Shown: positions 63,133-64,000 of the stretch, one piece after another
How positions within the stretch are numbered: position 1 is the first letter of the stretch
Layout of the letters: every line of letters starts with the position of its first letter
Translations under genes and position numbers: made by a program
Notes under the pieces: generated by a model
Told to the model about the DNA's origin: nothing
The model's database searches: none
The model's input: only the letters and a program-made list of their open reading frames with translations
From: Fructobacillus fructosus KCTC 3544
GTDB taxonomy: Bacteria > Bacillota > Bacilli > Lactobacillales > Lactobacillaceae
Assembly (NCBI RefSeq): GCF_001438695.1
Contig: NZ_JQBH01000001.1
Location: forward strand, 152,030-216,029
Length of the DNA: 64,000 nucleotides
Direction: 5' to 3'

Positions 63133-63834
63133 TTAGGACTGTGTAAAGATACGGTTTAAAGAATGAATACCATTCCCCTCAAACAAAACCTCACCATGTT
63201 CTGCAATGAAAGAATCACTGAGCTTTGAAAAACGACCGTACTCAACAAGGGTTGCCATCAACGCATTCATCTCATTGCTTGTCATTTCAAGATAACGAGC
63301 ATCGAGTGATAAATAATAGCGACCTTGATAAAGATAAACAGAACTGCGTCCACCAAATTCATTCAACAAAGCAACTAGTGATAGTAGACCTTCAAAATCA
63401 GAAAGCTCCACAACCTCAATTCGACCCGTCACAGAAGAAGAAGGCAAAACAGTCGACTCCCTGTCCCGTTCTTGAAGGGCTTGCTTCTTCTCAAGTGATA
63501 AGTCATCAATTGGCGCCATATCATCCGCAGCCTTTTCGCTAACACTTTCTTCATCCTGACCAAGAGTCGATAAAAAGGCACCTAAAGCATCATCATCGTC
63601 CAATCTTGAAATGAATAATTCTAAACCATTCTGATTTGGTAAAACTTGAAAAGAAACCTTCTCATTGTCAACAAAGTCTTGATCAGTATCTAGCTCAGCA
63701 AGAATGTTATAAAAAAAAGTCTCAATCTTACTACGATCGGACAAAAGATCCCTTACGGATGTTCCACGATCTTTTAAGTCATCATTTTCTACCATCACAC
63801 GGATAGTGTTGTCATTAATACGTTCCATTTCCAT
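63133..63834 (-). CDS. mecA: Adaptor protein MecA
   Basis: 233 aa ClpC adaptor that targets proteins for degradation. MEMERINDNTIRV start, acidic linker in the middle (about 85-135) and a C-terminal ClpC-binding domain. Start 63834 is chosen since AGAGGTG lies 5 bases upstream and homologs begin MEIERIN; the reading to 63870 would lie over the promoter region. It follows the rRNA operon terminator and probably has its own promoter (TGT-TAGAAT about 60 bases upstream). Confidence 0.9.
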   Translation of the reverse strand: MEMERINDNTIRVMVENDDLKDRGTSVRDLLSDRSKIETFFYNILAELDTDQDFVDNEKVSFQVLPNQNGLELFISRLDDDDALGAFLSTLGQDEESVSEKAADDMAPIDDLSLEKKQALQERDRESTVLPSSSVTGRIEVVELSDFEGLLSLVALLNEFGGRSSVYLYQGRYYLSLDARYLEMTSNEMNALMATLVEYGRFSKLSDSFIAEHGEVLFEGNGIHSLNRIFTQS

Positions 63835-63910
63835 CAGATCACCTCTGTTCTCTGAAGATTTCAGATACAATCTAAGTATTTACTATATTCTAACAAAACA
63901 AAACAAAAAA

Positions 63911-63946
63911 ACAACAGTAACACTAAATACAGTGCTACTGTTGTTA
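63911..63946 (-). terminator. Terminator of the rRNA operon
   Basis: AACAACAGTAGCACTGT / AGTGTTACTGTTGTT long stem (one mismatch) followed by TTTTTT on the minus strand, directly after 5S rRNA. Confidence 0.88.
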
Positions 63947-63952
63947 ATATGT

Positions 63953-64000
63953 ACAGGCATCGCGTCGTCCTATCCTCGCAGCCAGCGTTCCGGCAACTAC
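63953..64000 (-). rRNA. rrf: 5S ribosomal RNA, 3' end
   Basis: The minus strand reads GTAGTTG...GGCTGCGAGGATAGGACGACGCG..., matching the 3' part of 5S rRNA (helix IV/loop E region CTGCGAGGATAGGA and the closing strand of helix I). About 48 bases are inside; the rest lies beyond the right edge. Its position ahead of a terminator suggests an rRNA operon on the minus strand to the right. Confidence 0.88.

Noticed and set aside
1..64000. tRNA genes, CRISPR arrays, insertion sequences, prophage or conjugative elements
   Set aside because: Read through for cloverleaf 3' ends (GTTCRANNC), spaced direct repeats and transposase motifs and found none; the holin-like family protein at 45305-45658 is a chromosomal YvlD-type protein, not phage.

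Overview
This window is a low-to-mid GC chromosomal segment of a Gram-positive lactic acid bacterium. Supporting evidence is the gene content (hprK, pepV, DUF3042, mecA, msrA/msrB, a tRNA-sensing T-box), strong Shine-Dalgarno sites, TATAAT-type promoters (often extended -10) and conserved Firmicute gene orders. A bifunctional NadR-like protein, a second divergent LepA and the form of the partial 5S rRNA fit Lactobacillaceae, most likely the Leuconostoc/Fructobacillus/Weissella branch. The genus is an inference; it was not tested. Nearly every gene is on the minus strand, and most operons end in clear intrinsic terminators. I saw no insertion sequence, prophage, CRISPR array or tRNA gene.

Layout, left to right. 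1-6.1 kb: the end of the fmt-rsmB-stp-prkC / rsgA-rpe cluster (initiator tRNA formylation, rRNA methylation, PASTA kinase and phosphatase, ribosome assembly GTPase, pentose phosphate epimerase). 6.2-12.6 kb: priA, nadR, a PadR/DUF1700/DUF4097 envelope-type operon, msrA-msrB. 12.7-16 kb: tig, clpX, ysxC. 16-20 kb: plus-strand islands (GtrA, nnrD, exoA) around pepV. 19.9-23.4 kb: a C39-peptidase ABC exporter with its HlyD-type partner. 23.4-33.9 kb: tsaE, GNAT, dnaQ-like; queA, ruvB; murI, rdgB; yslB; cshB, nrnA, dinB. 33.9-39.4 kb: rplS, pgm, dedA and a highly codon-biased plus-strand operon (zinc dehydrogenase, YczE-like membrane protein, VOC protein). 39.4-45.7 kb: lepA paralog, trxB, galU, gpsA, hprK, YvlD-like. 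45.7-50.8 kb: pstSCAB1B2-phoU. 51-56.2 kb: recA, pgsA, rodZ-like, two M16 peptidase-like proteins. 56.3-58.7 kb: a T-box-controlled amino-acid ABC transporter. 58.7-63.8 kb: mreBCD, miaA, DUF3042, rhodanese-like, mecA. The right edge holds the 3' end of a 5S rRNA gene.

The most striking structure lies upstream of the divergent lepA at about 41.2-41.3 kb. A 10-codon leader ORF with a strong Shine-Dalgarno is followed by four mutually complementary segments, the last carrying the lepA ribosome binding site. This is the architecture of erm-type translation attenuators, here placed ahead of a translational GTPase. Other notable points are a T-box whose variable base and specifier both point to tRNA-His; two ABC binding proteins with no lipobox cysteine, together with absence of lgt from its usual place beside hprK; four genes whose -10 box sits 6-7 bases before the start codon (candidate leaderless mRNAs); a promoter-spanning hairpin that includes the msrA ribosome binding site; and a helix-turn-helix-like segment inside the PASTA kinase.
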